The notes: generated by a model from the sequence alone, not told the origin. DNA of 64,000 bases from [Mycobacterium] nativiensis (GCF_020172685.1 NZ_CP083986.1:3579973-3643972), one strand, 5' to 3'. Positions 19,766-27,851 are shown, counted from the first letter of the stretch. Numbers and translations: made by a program.

Positions 19766-20893
19766 TTGACGACTTCACCGACACCGACGTTCGTGCTGTC
19801 CGGACCGGCCGGGACGCTGTGGGCCGACGGAGCCGGGGCCTGTTTCTCCGATGTCCACGCCGCACGGGCCGCACTGGCAGGCGGCGAGGTACCAATTGTG
19901 CTGGGCGCATTGCCTTTTCGCCCGGGAGTCGCCGCGGCCCTGTTCGTGCCGGGCGAGGTGCGTCGCAGCGGTGTCACCCTGGCCACCCAGCACGATCCGG
20001 CGTTGCCGGCGGTGCGCATCGTGGCGCAGGTACCCGAGCCCGACACTCACCGCGCCCGGATCCGCCGGGCACTCGATCAGCTGAGCACCCCAGAGGGCGT
20101 CCTGCACAAGGTGGTGTTGGCCCGCGGGCTGCGACTGGCCGCCGACGCGCCGCTGGACGCCGGCGCCGTGCTGCGCCGACTGGTCGCCGCCGACCCGAGC
20201 GGCTACGGCTACCTATCCGACCTGAGTGCGGCCGGGGGCGAATACAGCGGCGCGGTCCTGGTGGGCGCCAGCCCGGAATTGCTGGTCGCCCGGGACGGCG
20301 ACCGGGTCACCTGCCGGCCGTTCGCCGGCTCGGCGCCGCGCTCCCCCGACCCCGCCGTCGACGCCGCCAACGGGGCCGCGCTGGCCGAATCCGGCAAGAA
20401 CCGCCACGAGCACCAGCTCGTCGTCGACCAGCTGCGCACCGCCCTGGGGCCACTGTGCACCGACCTCGACATCGCACCCTCTCCGCGGCTGACCGGCACT
20501 GCCGCGGTATGGCACCTGAGCACCCCGATCAGCGGCCGGCTCCGCGACACCTCCACCACCGCACTGGATCTGGCGCTGGCACTGCACCCGACGGCTGCGG
20601 TCGGCGGAGTCCCCACCGCGGCCGCGGTCGACCTCATCACCGAGCTGGAGGGCGACCGGGGCTTCTACGCGGGCGCAGTCGGCTGGTGCGACGCCGCCGG
20701 CGACGGACGCTGGGTGGTGTCGATCCGCTGCGCACAACTGTCCGCCGACCGGCGAACCGCATTGGCCCATGCCGGTGGCGGGATCGTCGCCGAGTCCGAT
20801 CCGGACGACGAACTGGCCGAGACCGTGACGAAGTTCAGCACGATCCTGACGGCCCTGGGCGCCCAGCCGCCCAGCGCAGCGCCGGCGGGCTGA
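19766..20893 (+). CDS. entC: Isochorismate synthase EntC
   Basis: A 375-residue chorismate-binding enzyme that converts chorismate to isochorismate, for menaquinone or siderophore routes. It shows HKVVLARGL, GASPELLVARDG, CRPFAGSAPR, KNRHEHQLVVDQLR, LHPTAAVGGVP and GDRGFYAGAVGW. All are in the order expected for the chorismate-binding domain. No ATG is available near the N-terminus; TTG at 19766 is used and gives the length I recall for Rv3215. Its 3' end overlaps a convergent membrane-protein gene by 59 bp. Confidence 0.9.
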   Translation: MTTSPTPTFVLSGPAGTLWADGAGACFSDVHAARAALAGGEVPIVLGALPFRPGVAAALFVPGEVRRSGVTLATQHDPALPAVRIVAQVPEPDTHRARIRRALDQLSTPEGVLHKVVLARGLRLAADAPLDAGAVLRRLVAADPSGYGYLSDLSAAGGEYSGAVLVGASPELLVARDGDRVTCRPFAGSAPRSPDPAVDAANGAALAESGKNRHEHQLVVDQLRTALGPLCTDLDIAPSPRLTGTAAVWHLSTPISGRLRDTSTTALDLALALHPTAAVGGVPTAAAVDLITELEGDRGFYAGAVGWCDAAGDGRWVVSIRCAQLSADRRTALAHAGGGIVAESDPDDELAETVTKFSTILTALGAQPPSAAPAG

Positions 20894-21245
20894 ACAGAGC
20901 CGCCAACACGGCCACCGCGGCAACCGCGACGGCGACGCCGTAACCCCACCGCTGCGAGCCGAATCCCAGGTACCAGGAGACCGGCAGCAGCGTCAGGTTG
21001 GCGAACACCGCCACGCCGCGCCCGCCCCGCCGGCCGCGTAGCAGGGCCCATCCGGCAGCCAGCACCGCGGCACCGACCAGCGCGAACCACGCCGCGGTGC
21101 CGTAGCCGCTGGCCATGTGCTGGTCGGCGCCGGCCAGGCCGCGAGTCACCAACACCAGGGCGACCGTCAACGCGGCCACTCCCTGCACCGCAACGATCAG
21201 CCCGGCAACGAGCACGGCACGCGGCCGATCAGCGACGACATTCAC
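20835..21245 (-). CDS. Small four-helix integral membrane protein
   Basis: A 136-residue protein that is almost entirely hydrophobic. Four likely membrane helices begin at VLVAGLIVAVQGVAAL, AWFALVGAAVLAAGWALL, VAVFANLTLLPVSW and VAVAVAAVAVLAALF. It starts at GTG and is transcribed divergently from the lipid kinase gene. It corresponds to Rv3217c. Function unknown. The last 59 bp overlap the end of entC on the other strand. Confidence 0.75.
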   Translation of the reverse strand: MNVVADRPRAVLVAGLIVAVQGVAALTVALVLVTRGLAGADQHMASGYGTAAWFALVGAAVLAAGWALLRGRRGGRGVAVFANLTLLPVSWYLGFGSQRWGYGVAVAVAAVAVLAALFSPPALRWAAGRPGPSGSC

Positions 21246-21277
21246 GCCGCCAGCGTAACCACCGCCATCCCATAGAC

Positions 21278-22246
21278 TTGCCAACCGTGCGTGCCGTGCT
21301 GATCGTCAACCCGAACGCCACGTCCGCCACTGCGGCCGGACGTGATCTGTTGGCCCATGCGCTCAAGAGCCGGCTCGACCTGACCGTCGTGCACACCGAC
21401 TACCGCGGCCACGCCATCGAGATCGGTCAGGCCGCGGCCCGCGATGGGATCGACCTGGTCATCGCCCACGGCGGCGACGGCACCGTGCACGGGGTGGTCA
21501 ACGGGCTGCTCGGAGCGCCCGGCTCGACGCCGCCGAAACACCTGCCCGCGGTGGCGGTGGTTCCGGGTGGTTCGGCAAACGTCTTCGCCCGGTCGCTGGG
21601 GATCGCCACCGACCCGATCGCCGCCACCAATCAGTTGATCGATTTACTCAACGGCCCTGGGGGACAACCCAGTTGGCGCCGGATCGGGTTGATCGACTGT
21701 GGCGAGCGGTGGTCGGTGCTCAACGCCGGCATGGGCGTCGACGGTGAAGTGGTCGCCGCGGTCGAAGCCGAACGCGAGAAGGGGCACACGGTCACCGCGC
21801 TGCGCTACGTGCGGGCGGCGGTTCCCGCGGTGCTGGCCACCACCCGTCGCGCGCCGACGTTGACTCTGCAGCTGGCCGACGACCAGCAGGTCGCCGGCGT
21901 GCACTTCGTGTTCGTGTCGAACTGCAGTCCGTGGACCTATGCCGACCAGCGGTGCGTGTGGACCAATCCCGACACCACCTTCGAGTCCGGGATGGGCGTG
22001 TTCGCGACCACCAGCATGAAGGTCCTGCCCACGCTGCGGCTGGTCCGCCAGATGCTGTCGAAGCGACCGAAGCTGCGCGCCAAGCAACTCATCCGCGATG
22101 ACAACGTGGCCACGCTGCGGGTGGATGCGGGCGACACGCCGATCGCCACCCAGATCGACGGGGAGTACCTCGGATTGCGCAGTGCCATGACGTTCCGTGC
22201 GGTGCCCGACGCGCTCAATGTCGTCGCGCCTCCGGCAAAAATCTGA
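21278..22246 (+). CDS. Diacylglycerol/lipid kinase family protein
   Basis: A 322-residue protein with the DAGK catalytic fold: VLIVNPNAT at the start, then VIAHGGDGTVHGVVNGL (the GGDGT nucleotide motif) and VVPGGSANVFARSLG. The C-terminal half contains NAGMGVDGEVV, as in YegS/DgkB proteins. It probably phosphorylates a lipid substrate at the membrane. It starts at TTG (21278) or at GTG three codons later. It corresponds to Rv3218. Confidence 0.87.
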   Translation: MPTVRAVLIVNPNATSATAAGRDLLAHALKSRLDLTVVHTDYRGHAIEIGQAAARDGIDLVIAHGGDGTVHGVVNGLLGAPGSTPPKHLPAVAVVPGGSANVFARSLGIATDPIAATNQLIDLLNGPGGQPSWRRIGLIDCGERWSVLNAGMGVDGEVVAAVEAEREKGHTVTALRYVRAAVPAVLATTRRAPTLTLQLADDQQVAGVHFVFVSNCSPWTYADQRCVWTNPDTTFESGMGVFATTSMKVLPTLRLVRQMLSKRPKLRAKQLIRDDNVATLRVDAGDTPIATQIDGEYLGLRSAMTFRAVPDALNVVAPPAKI

Positions 22247-22358
22247 ATGACCTGCGGAGATAGCGCTCCAATCGGCGGATGAGCGCACAGTTGGCACCAC
22301 TGTAGTACACGCCGTCGCCTCTCCTGGGAGTAGCCCCGCGCAAAGGTGATATCGGCCA

Positions 22359-22381
22359 CGTGATAACGGACACTCTTGACA
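22359..22381 (+). promoter_or_regulatory. Candidate CRP-type site and -35 box upstream of whiB1
   Basis: CGTGATAACGGACACT (22359-22374) resembles the mycobacterial cAMP-receptor site TGTGA-N6-TCACA, with GTGA exact and the second half partly matched. It is followed at once by TTGACA (22376-22381), a consensus -35 element. WhiB1 expression is known to be CRP-controlled in M. tuberculosis. The exact site here is an inference. Confidence 0.4.
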
Positions 22382-22507
22382 TCTGTTCAGGCTGTGAAAC
22401 GATCAATCGATCGGATGCAAGCCGTAGCGATTTCTTGCGCCGCTTAATAACAGTCGAAAACAAAGTTGCGCACCCCGCTGCGCTCTTAAGTGAGGAGTTG
22501 GAGACCC

Positions 22508-22762
22508 ATGGATTGGCGCCACAAGGCGGTCTGTCGTGACGAGGACCCGGAGCTGTTCTTCCCGGTGGGAAACAGTGGGCCCGCGCTCGCTCAGATCGCT
22601 GCCGCGAAGCAGGTCTGTACCCGGTGCCCGGTTGTCACCGAATGCCTCACCTGGGCTTTGGAGACCGGCCAGGACGCTGGCGTGTGGGGCGGCATGAGCG
22701 AGGACGAGCGGCGTGCGCTCAAGCGCCGCAACGCCCGGACTCGGGCGCGCAGCGGGGTCTGA
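22508..22762 (+). CDS. whiB1: WhiB1 iron-sulfur transcription factor
   Basis: An 84-residue Wbl protein that holds a NO-sensitive [4Fe-4S] cluster and binds the sigma-A region 4. Cluster ligands Cys9, Cys37, Cys40 and Cys46 are present (VCRDED, then VCTRCP, TECL). The GVWGGMS turn and the basic tail KRRNARTRARSG follow. ATG at 22508 gives the family length; AGGAG lies about 10 bp upstream. The sequence is close to that of M. tuberculosis WhiB1 as I remember it. A 260-bp intergenic region upstream carries the control elements. Confidence 0.97.
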   Translation: MDWRHKAVCRDEDPELFFPVGNSGPALAQIAAAKQVCTRCPVVTECLTWALETGQDAGVWGGMSEDERRALKRRNARTRARSGV

Positions 22763-22778
22763 CCCTTAGGCGGACAAT

Positions 22779-22818
22779 AACGACGCGGCTCCGACTTGGT
22801 CGGGGCCGCGTCGTTTTG
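22779..22818 (+). terminator. Rho-independent-type terminator after whiB1
   Basis: AACGACGCGGC (22779-22789) pairs perfectly with GCCGCGTCGTT (22805-22815) and is followed by TTG. This is an 11-bp stem with a 15-nt loop, 16 bp after the whiB1 stop. It also lies just beyond the 3' end of the convergent pdtaS gene. Confidence 0.85.
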
Positions 22819-22842
22819 TGTCGGGGTCGGCTCGCACCGGCC

Positions 22843-24330
22843 TCACAGCGCCGGGCGGGGCCGTCGGCCGCCGACCGGAACGCGCAACACCATCTCGGTC
22901 CCGCCGCCGGGAGCGTCCCGCGCGGTAAGCGAACCGTCCAACTCCCCCGACACCAGGGTGTTGACGATCTGCAGCCCCAACCGGTCGGAGGTCTCCAGGC
23001 TGAACCCGGCGGGCAGTCCGTGACCGTTGTCGTGCACCACCAGATCGAGCCAGCGCGCCGACCGTTCGGCCCGGATCATCACCCTGCGCGAGCGCGCACC
23101 CGGATCGAAGGCGTGCTCGATCGCGTTCTGCACCAGCTCGGTAATCACCATGATCAGGGCCGTCGCCCGGTCGGCGTCGAGCGCGCCGAGAACCCCGGTC
23201 CTGGCCACGTGGATCGGGGTGTCCACGCTGGCGACGTCGTTCATCATCGGCAGGATCCGGTCGATCACCTTGTCGAGGTTCACCACCTCGTCGACCGCCA
23301 TCGACAGGGCTTCGTGGACCAACGCGATCGATGAGACCCGCCGCTCCGATTCCAGCAGCGCCTCACGCCCTTCGATGCTGGTCGTGCGCCGCGCCTGCAG
23401 ACGCAGCAATGCCGCCACGGTCTGGAGGTTGTTCTTCACCCGGTGGTGGATCTCGCGGATCGTCGCGTCCTTGGACAGCAGGGCGCGGTCCCGGCGTTTC
23501 ACCTCGGTGACATCGCGGATCAGTACGGCCGCGCCCGCCGGTTCGCCATGCACGATCAGCGGCAATGTGCGCAGCAGCACCACCGCACCGGCGGCGTCGA
23601 CCTCGAACCGCATGCTCGAGCCGCCGACCAACGAGTCGCGGACATGCTCGGCAAGCTCGTGTGCCTCGAACGGATCCGAGATCAGCGGCCGGGTGACGGC
23701 GACGAGGTCGTGGCCGGCCAGCTCCGCGGCCAGGCCCATCCGGTGGTAGGCCGAGACCGCATTCGGGCTGGCGTAGCTCACCGTGCCGTCGACGCCGAGA
23801 CGGATGAAGCCGTCACCGACGCGCGGACTGGAGTGCGACACCGCCATGTCACCGGCACCCGGGAAGGTGCCCTCGGAAAGCATGTGCAGCAGATCCGCCG
23901 CACAGTCCTGATAGGCCGCCTCCAGCCGGCTCGGTTCACGCCCGGCCGTCAACGCGGTCTGATGGCTCAGCACGGCCACCACCCGGCCCTCGTAGCGGAC
24001 CGGAACGGCTTCCGTATTGCCTTGCCCAGCAACGTCTTCCCGCCCGATTTCGCCTGATTCGAAAGCGGCGACCACCAATGGCATCTGCGCGGGGCCGGCG
24101 ATGGTGCCGACCGCATCGCTGAGCAGCACCGTGGTCGCGGTGTTGGGCCGGCACTGCGCCACGCACACCAGCGCGCCCTCGACATCGGGGTCGCGGCGCA
24201 CCCACATCAGGTAGTCGGCGAACGACAGGTCCGCCAGCAGTTGCCACTCCCCCACCACCACGTGCAGGTGATCGACCGCCTTGCCCGGCAAGACGGTGTG
24301 CTCGGCTAGCAGGTCACCGAGAGTGGACAT
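22843..24330 (-). CDS. pdtaS: Sensor histidine kinase PdtaS
   Basis: A 495-residue cytosolic kinase with no membrane helices. It contains an N-terminal GAF-like domain, a PAS domain (about residues 165-275), a HisKA_2 dimerisation segment with IREIHHRVKNNLQT (phospho-His near 295) and an HATPase domain with NAIEHAF and DNGHGLP. It phosphorylates the ANTAR-type antiterminator PdtaR, whose gene is not in this window. It corresponds to Rv3220c. The start is ATG. Confidence 0.93.
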   Translation of the reverse strand: MSTLGDLLAEHTVLPGKAVDHLHVVVGEWQLLADLSFADYLMWVRRDPDVEGALVCVAQCRPNTATTVLLSDAVGTIAGPAQMPLVVAAFESGEIGREDVAGQGNTEAVPVRYEGRVVAVLSHQTALTAGREPSRLEAAYQDCAADLLHMLSEGTFPGAGDMAVSHSSPRVGDGFIRLGVDGTVSYASPNAVSAYHRMGLAAELAGHDLVAVTRPLISDPFEAHELAEHVRDSLVGGSSMRFEVDAAGAVVLLRTLPLIVHGEPAGAAVLIRDVTEVKRRDRALLSKDATIREIHHRVKNNLQTVAALLRLQARRTTSIEGREALLESERRVSSIALVHEALSMAVDEVVNLDKVIDRILPMMNDVASVDTPIHVARTGVLGALDADRATALIMVITELVQNAIEHAFDPGARSRRVMIRAERSARWLDLVVHDNGHGLPAGFSLETSDRLGLQIVNTLVSGELDGSLTARDAPGGGTEMVLRVPVGGRRPRPAL

Positions 24331-24360
24331 GAATCATGTCGCGCGGTGAGACGGCTGGGA

Positions 24361-24576
24361 TCAGCTGATCACAGCAATCAGGTCGCCGGCCTGGATCACG
24401 TCTCCAACCTGCACGGCCACCTTGCTGACGGTTCCGGCGATCTCGGCCAGCACCGGAATCTCCATCTTCATCGACTCGAGCAGCACCAGGGTGTCGCCCT
24501 CGTTGATCTGTTCGCCTTCGTGGACCACGACTTCGAGCACGCTGGCCACGATCTCCGCACGAACGTCCTCGGCCAT
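24361..24576 (-). CDS. Biotin/lipoyl attachment domain protein (TB7.3-like)
   Basis: A 71-residue free-standing biotinyl domain. The modification loop ESMKMEIPV carries the target lysine, and GTVSKVAVQVGDVI forms the partner half. M. tuberculosis TB7.3 (Rv3221c) is biotinylated and is the only domain in the protein, so it probably acts as a carrier with a separate carboxylase. The ATG at 24576 was chosen; a longer frame to 24645 lacks conserved residues. Confidence 0.9.
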   Translation of the reverse strand: MAEDVRAEIVASVLEVVVHEGEQINEGDTLVLLESMKMEIPVLAEIAGTVSKVAVQVGDVIQAGDLIAVIS

Positions 24577-24683
24577 CTTCACCTCGTTCATCACCCCGTC
24601 GCCGATTCCCTCATCCGGAAAACCCTTGGTCTTATGGAACCACAACCCCGGTTGGGCGTTGAGCAGGGCGCACGGTTTTCGGG

Positions 24684-24749
24684 CCCGGCGGTTCAGCGAG
24701 GCTCGACGCAGGAGAGCCGAAGCTGGGACCGCCGCACCAACCCGGCGGT
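24684..24749 (+). repeat. Intergenic copy of the adnB 57-bp repeat
   Basis: One full unit and the first bases of a second. Over 48 bp from GGTTCAGCGAG to ACCGCCGCAC it differs from the second adnB unit at one base. Terminal CGGCGGT and ACCGCCG can pair. Its presence in both coding and noncoding DNA shows that the unit is a dispersed repeat and not simply a local protein duplication. Confidence 0.85.
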
Positions 24750-24766
24750 CCGGCCACCCAGCTCAG

Positions 24767-24795
24767 AAATAAGCGAACTCCAAGACAAATAAGCG
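24767..24795 (+). repeat. Two AAATAAGCG direct repeats, 20-bp period
   Basis: AAATAAGCG occurs at 24767-24775 and 24787-24795, two turns of the helix apart. It is AT-rich against a GC-rich background and lies about 140 bp before the secreted-protein start. It could be a regulator site; this is an inference. Confidence 0.4.
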
Positions 24796-24933
24796 GATGT
24801 AGAGAGTTCGATCCGTGACCGTGTCGTGTTTCTGCTGTGACATTTGCATAGCACCGTTACTCGAGTGTTTCGAACGCGTGACGTATTCGCCGTGGCGCGA
24901 GACGAGTCGAAGTCGAACTTGAGGAGTACTGCG

Positions 24934-25395
24934 TTGTCTGTTTCCCGTTTTGCAAGCCCGCGATTCCGGCTGCCCCTGGTGTGCGCCGGCGCGATGACAG
25001 TGGCCACGCTCGGCTTCGGTGTCGCGTCCGCCAAGGCCGCCCCGTCCCTGGTCGATGACCCGCTGCCGATTCCGGCCCCGATCGGTGCACCGGCCGGCGT
25101 CCCGGGCCTGCCCGGTGCGCCCGGACCCGCCGTGGGCAACTCGTCAGCGGGCGTCAACGCCGCCAATTCCTTCCTTCAGGCGCTCAACGGCATGCTGAAC
25201 CGCGTGGTGCCCGGCGTCGGCTCGATCATGCCGAGCGACGTCAGCTCGCTGACCCCGCCGGCCGCGACCGTCCCGGGCGCACCCGCCCTGGAGACCCCTC
25301 CGCTGCCGGCTGCCCCGGCTGCCGGCGCGCCGGCACCCACGTTCGTGCCGCAGACCCTGGCTGGGGCGCGCACGTTCAGCGGCACGAAGGGCTAG
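24934..25395 (+). CDS. Small exported Pro/Ala-rich protein
   Basis: A 153-residue protein of unknown function. A basic start (SVSRFASPRFRLP) leads into a hydrophobic core (LVCAGAMTVATLGFGVA) and a signal peptidase-like site (SAKA-AP), so it is probably secreted. The mature part is rich in Pro, Ala and Gly (PIPAPIGAPAGVPGLPG), with a short amphipathic stretch in the middle. The start is TTG at 24934 with GAGGAG at 24921-24926, and a strong hairpin terminator follows the stop. I do not recognise an equivalent between Rv3221c and Rv3223c. Confidence 0.75.
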   Translation: MSVSRFASPRFRLPLVCAGAMTVATLGFGVASAKAAPSLVDDPLPIPAPIGAPAGVPGLPGAPGPAVGNSSAGVNAANSFLQALNGMLNRVVPGVGSIMPSDVSSLTPPAATVPGAPALETPPLPAAPAAGAPAPTFVPQTLAGARTFSGTKG

Positions 25396-25411
25396 CGGCC
25401 CAGACCGCGGT

Positions 25412-25448
25412 GGTGGCGGGGCCGGCTACGTCCGAAGGCCCCGCCACC
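25412..25448 (+). terminator. Hairpin terminator after the secreted-protein gene
   Basis: GGTGGCGGGGCC (25412-25423) pairs perfectly over 12 bp with GGCCCCGCCACC (25437-25448), with a 13-nt loop. It lies 16 bp after the stop of the secreted-protein gene and 61 bp before the bL37 start. No T tract follows, as is common in mycobacteria. Confidence 0.75.
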
Positions 25449-25509
25449 CACGTCACACCCGGGCGTGTGAGAGACTGTCGAGCCGGAATACCTGCTAGGA
25501 GGGTCAATC

Positions 25510-25584
25510 ATGGCAAAGCGTGGCCGCAAGAAGCGCGATCGCAAGCACAGCAAAGCCAACCACGGCAAGCGCCCCAACGCCTAG
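25510..25584 (+). CDS. Ribosomal protein bL37 (24 residues)
   Basis: A tiny, very basic protein that begins MAKRGRKKRDRKHSK and ends KRPNA. It matches, from memory, the 24-residue actinobacterial 50S protein bL37 found in mycobacterial ribosome structures. AGGAGGG lies at 25497-25503, an ideal 6 bp before the ATG. About half of the residues are Lys or Arg. It is convergent with rshA, 11 bp away. Confidence 0.92.
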   Translation: MAKRGRKKRDRKHSKANHGKRPNA

Positions 25585-25595
25585 GACTCTGCCCT

Positions 25596-25892
25596 TCAGC
25601 CTTCGCGGCGGATGATCGTGGTGTGGCTGATCTGCAGCCGTACCCGCTCGTAGAGCTGGCGCGGCGCCTTCTCACCACTGCATTTGCGGGCGATCAAGGC
25701 CTTGATCTGCTCCTCGACCCCGTAGTGCCGCAGGCATCCCGGGCACGCTTCGAGGTGCTCGCGGAGCCTGGCCTTGGTCTCGGCGGTGCATTCGCCGTCC
25801 AGCAGCGTCCACACCTCGGCGATCACCTCGGAACAGTCGACGGTGGGTTCTTGGGGGCTCGGCTTGCCGCAGTCAGGGGCATGTTCGGTCAC
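25596..25892 (-). CDS. rshA: Anti-sigma factor RshA
   Basis: A 98-residue zinc anti-sigma factor that holds SigH inactive until oxidation or heat releases it. The ZAS motif HLEACPGC (HxxxCxxC) is present near residues 46-53, with further cysteines in VDCSE, DGEC and RKCSG. It starts at GTG, overlapping the sigH stop by 3 bp, with GAGGAG in the last codons of sigH acting as the ribosome site. The pair is therefore translationally coupled. Confidence 0.93.
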   Translation of the reverse strand: MTEHAPDCGKPSPQEPTVDCSEVIAEVWTLLDGECTAETKARLREHLEACPGCLRHYGVEEQIKALIARKCSGEKAPRQLYERVRLQISHTTIIRREG

Positions 25893-26632
25893 GACGACAC
25901 CTCCTCGGGTGCCTGGCCGTCGCGGATGAATCCGCGGTCGCGGGCCACGTCTGCCAACAACGTGCGCAGCTGACGCCTGCCGCGGTGCAGGCGCGACATC
26001 ACCGTGCCGATCGGCGTATCCATGATCTCGGCGATCTCCTTGTAGGGGAATCCTTCGACGTCGGCGTAGTACACCGCCATCCGGAACTCTTCGGGCAGCT
26101 GCTGCAGGGCCTCTTTGATCTCGGTGTCCGGCAGCAACTCCAGGGCCTCCACCTCCGCGGAGCGCAGCCCGGTCGAGGTGTGCTCCGCGGTGGCCGCCAG
26201 CTGCCAGTCGGTGATCTCGTCGGTGGGGTACTCGGCGGGTTTGCGCTGCTTCTTGCGGTAGCTGTTGATGTAGGTGTTGGTCAGGATGCGGTACAGCCAC
26301 GCCTTGAGGTTGGTGCCCTCCCGGAATGAGCGGAACCCGGCGTAGGCCTTGACCATGGTCTCCTGCAGCAGGTCCTCGGCGTCGGCGGGATTGCGCGTCA
26401 TCCGCAGCGCGCCGCCGTACAGCTGATCGAGCATCGGGATGGCGTCGCGTTCGAAGCGCGCGGTCAGCTGCTCATCGGTCTCGTCGGAACGCACAGGGGT
26501 CTTGATCTCGGTGTTGGTCTCGGTCGCGTCTTCGACGTCAGCCATCTCGATCGCCGCAGTCCCTTCTGTCGCGGTGCCCACGACCGGCCCAGCCGACGGC
26601 TCAAGTTCCAGCAGACCGATCGCCGTTGACAT
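25889..26632 (-). CDS. sigH: ECF sigma factor SigH
   Basis: An ECF sigma factor for heat and thiol-oxidative stress. Region 2 ([23 protein letters not shown], quoted here only in part as [15 protein letters not shown]) and region 4 ([18 protein letters not shown], then [14 protein letters not shown]) match mycobacterial SigH closely. The start at 26632 (MSTAIGLLE, 247 residues) is preceded by GGAAAGGAG at good spacing. A shorter 218-residue form from 26545 (MADVEDATE) matches the N-terminus I recall for M. tuberculosis, so two forms are possible. A candidate SigH promoter lies upstream. Confidence 0.95.
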   Translation of the reverse strand: MSTAIGLLELEPSAGPVVGTATEGTAAIEMADVEDATETNTEIKTPVRSDETDEQLTARFERDAIPMLDQLYGGALRMTRNPADAEDLLQETMVKAYAGFRSFREGTNLKAWLYRILTNTYINSYRKKQRKPAEYPTDEITDWQLAATAEHTSTGLRSAEVEALELLPDTEIKEALQQLPEEFRMAVYYADVEGFPYKEIAEIMDTPIGTVMSRLHRGRRQLRTLLADVARDRGFIRDGQAPEEVSS

Positions 26633-26700
26633 CGGCGACTCCTTTCCGATCCTAGGGCCGTGACCGACAGCGCACGCAGCGACCACACGACTGCCTTGCT

Positions 26701-26728
26701 CAACAGCGTGGGCCATGACGCTATTTCC
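26701..26728 (-). promoter_or_regulatory. Candidate SigH autoregulatory promoter
   Basis: On the minus strand GGAAAT (26728-26723) is followed after 18 bp by GTTG (26704-26701). The SigH consensus is GGAAYA, 16-19 bp, then GTT. It lies about 70 bp upstream of the sigH ATG. Autoregulation of sigH is known in M. tuberculosis. Confidence 0.5.
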
Positions 26729-26746
26729 GGCCGTTATCCTGGCCCG

Positions 26747-27244
26747 GTGAGTCGCGCGGCAACCCGGGCCATCGCGGTCCTTATCGAAGCGCAGGTCCCC
26801 CACGAGGTGCTGCGTTACCACCACGACCCCCGCCGGGACACCTTCGGTGATGAGGCCGTCGAGCAGCTGGCGGCCGGCGGCGCAGGCGGTGTGGCGCCCG
26901 GGCAGATCTACAAGACGCTGATCGTCGCGGTACCGCGCGGCCTGGCGGTCGCGGTGCTGCCGGTGCAGGCGAAGCTGTCGTTGAAGGCGGCCGCCGCCGC
27001 GCTCGGGGTGGCCAAGGCAACGATGGCCGATCCGGCGGCGGCGCAACGGGCGACCGGTTACGTGCTCGGCGGGATCTCACCGTTCGGGCAGCGCAAAGCG
27101 TTGCCGACGGTGGTGGACTCCTCAGCACTGGGATTCTCCAAGGTGCTGTGCAGCGCCGGACAGCGCGGCTGGGACGTTGCCGTGGCACCGCGGGATCTGA
27201 TCACGCTGACCAATGCGGTCACCGCCGAGATCCGGGTCCCCTGA
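26747..27244 (+). CDS. ybaK: YbaK/EbsC-type Cys-tRNA(Pro) deacylase
   Basis: A 165-residue aminoacyl-tRNA editing domain protein that clears mischarged Cys-tRNA(Pro). It shows [46 protein letters not shown] and [12 protein letters not shown]. The invariant K and the GGISPFG loop are both present. GTG at 26747 is used. It is one intact frame here; in H37Rv the equivalent is, as I recall, split (Rv3224A/B). It is divergent from sigH. Confidence 0.9.
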   Translation: MSRAATRAIAVLIEAQVPHEVLRYHHDPRRDTFGDEAVEQLAAGGAGGVAPGQIYKTLIVAVPRGLAVAVLPVQAKLSLKAAAAALGVAKATMADPAAAQRATGYVLGGISPFGQRKALPTVVDSSALGFSKVLCSAGQRGWDVAVAPRDLITLTNAVTAEIRVP

Positions 27245-27292
27245 GAGCAGCCACCGTCGTTGCACCGCAGCGCGCTGGCGCATCAGGTGTTG

Positions 27293-27775
27293 TCATGCTC
27301 GGCCGTGCGCACTGAGTGCGTCGTCGATGTTCGCGCAGAACGACATCCGGGTGTCTAGTCCCGCTGCGGTCACCACCCGGCCCGCGAGGCGTTGGTTGCT
27401 CACCAGACACAGCGTGACGCCACGCCGGAGACAGCCGGCCGATTCCTCAGTCAACGCCGCAAATGCACACAGCCCCATGAACTCCAGCGCGCTGGTATCG
27501 ACGATCAGCGGGCCCGGGGCCGTCGTGATCGCCGCAGCCTCGCCGATCAGTTGCCGCCACAGGGCGGCATTGGACGCATCGACACTGCCGACCGCGCGAA
27601 CCAGCACCGCTGAGCCGCTGCGCTCAAGGACGACACGCACCGCATTGCCGTCCCGCCGGCCCGTCACGAAAAGGGGTTCGTCGCCGACGCCGCCACGACG
27701 ACCGGTGGCTATCGCCATCGCATCCGCGCGGGCCGTCACGCTACGACCGGAGCCGCTCCCGACATCGCGCGGCAT
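27293..27775 (-). CDS. STAS-domain protein (anti-anti-sigma factor type)
   Basis: A 160-residue protein. The C-terminal ~110 residues form a STAS fold: VLVRAVGSVDASNAALWRQL, then PLIVDTSALEFMGLCAFAAL, where LEFM replaces the usual DSSG-like loop and the phosphorylatable serine is not obvious. Such proteins sequester anti-sigma factors. The ATG at 27775 is preferred over the GTG at 27814. A TetR-type operator (27790-27804) would lie inside the longer version but sits 15 bp upstream of this start. Confidence 0.72.
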   Translation of the reverse strand: MPRDVGSGSGRSVTARADAMAIATGRRGGVGDEPLFVTGRRDGNAVRVVLERSGSAVLVRAVGSVDASNAALWRQLIGEAAAITTAPGPLIVDTSALEFMGLCAFAALTEESAGCLRRGVTLCLVSNQRLAGRVVTAAGLDTRMSFCANIDDALSAHGRA

Positions 27776-27789
27776 CGCCCAGCGAGCAA

Positions 27790-27804
27790 GTTTACGATGT
27801 AAAC
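27790..27804 (-). promoter_or_regulatory. TetR-type operator 1
   Basis: GTTTACGATGTAAAC is a perfect inverted repeat of GTTTAC around a 3-bp centre. It lies 15 bp upstream of the STAS-protein start. Confidence 0.72.
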
Positions 27805-27836
27805 AGAACACCATGCATGCGAAGCTACGCGCGATT

Positions 27837-27851
27837 GTTTACGTTGTAAAC
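27837..27851 (-). promoter_or_regulatory. TetR-type operator 2
   Basis: GTTTACGTTGTAAAC is a second perfect copy of the palindrome. Its centre is 47 bp from that of operator 1, in the STAS-protein promoter region. Confidence 0.72.

Larger units (their letters stand above)
24577..24933. other. Intergenic region between biotinyl protein and secreted-protein gene
   Basis: A 357-bp gap with no convincing gene. It contains a copy of the adnB 57-bp repeat (24684-24749) and two direct AAATAAGCG repeats. It also holds the divergent promoter space for the biotinyl protein and the downstream secreted protein. Confidence 0.7.

Noticed and set aside
24838..24858. TGTGACATTTGCATAGCAC as a CRP site before the secreted-protein gene
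   Set aside because: Only the first half-site matches; the second half does not align at the correct spacing.
27776..27814. A longer N-terminus for the STAS protein starting at GTG 27814
   Set aside because: It would place a perfect TetR-type palindrome inside the coding sequence. The ATG at 27775 leaves it in the promoter region.
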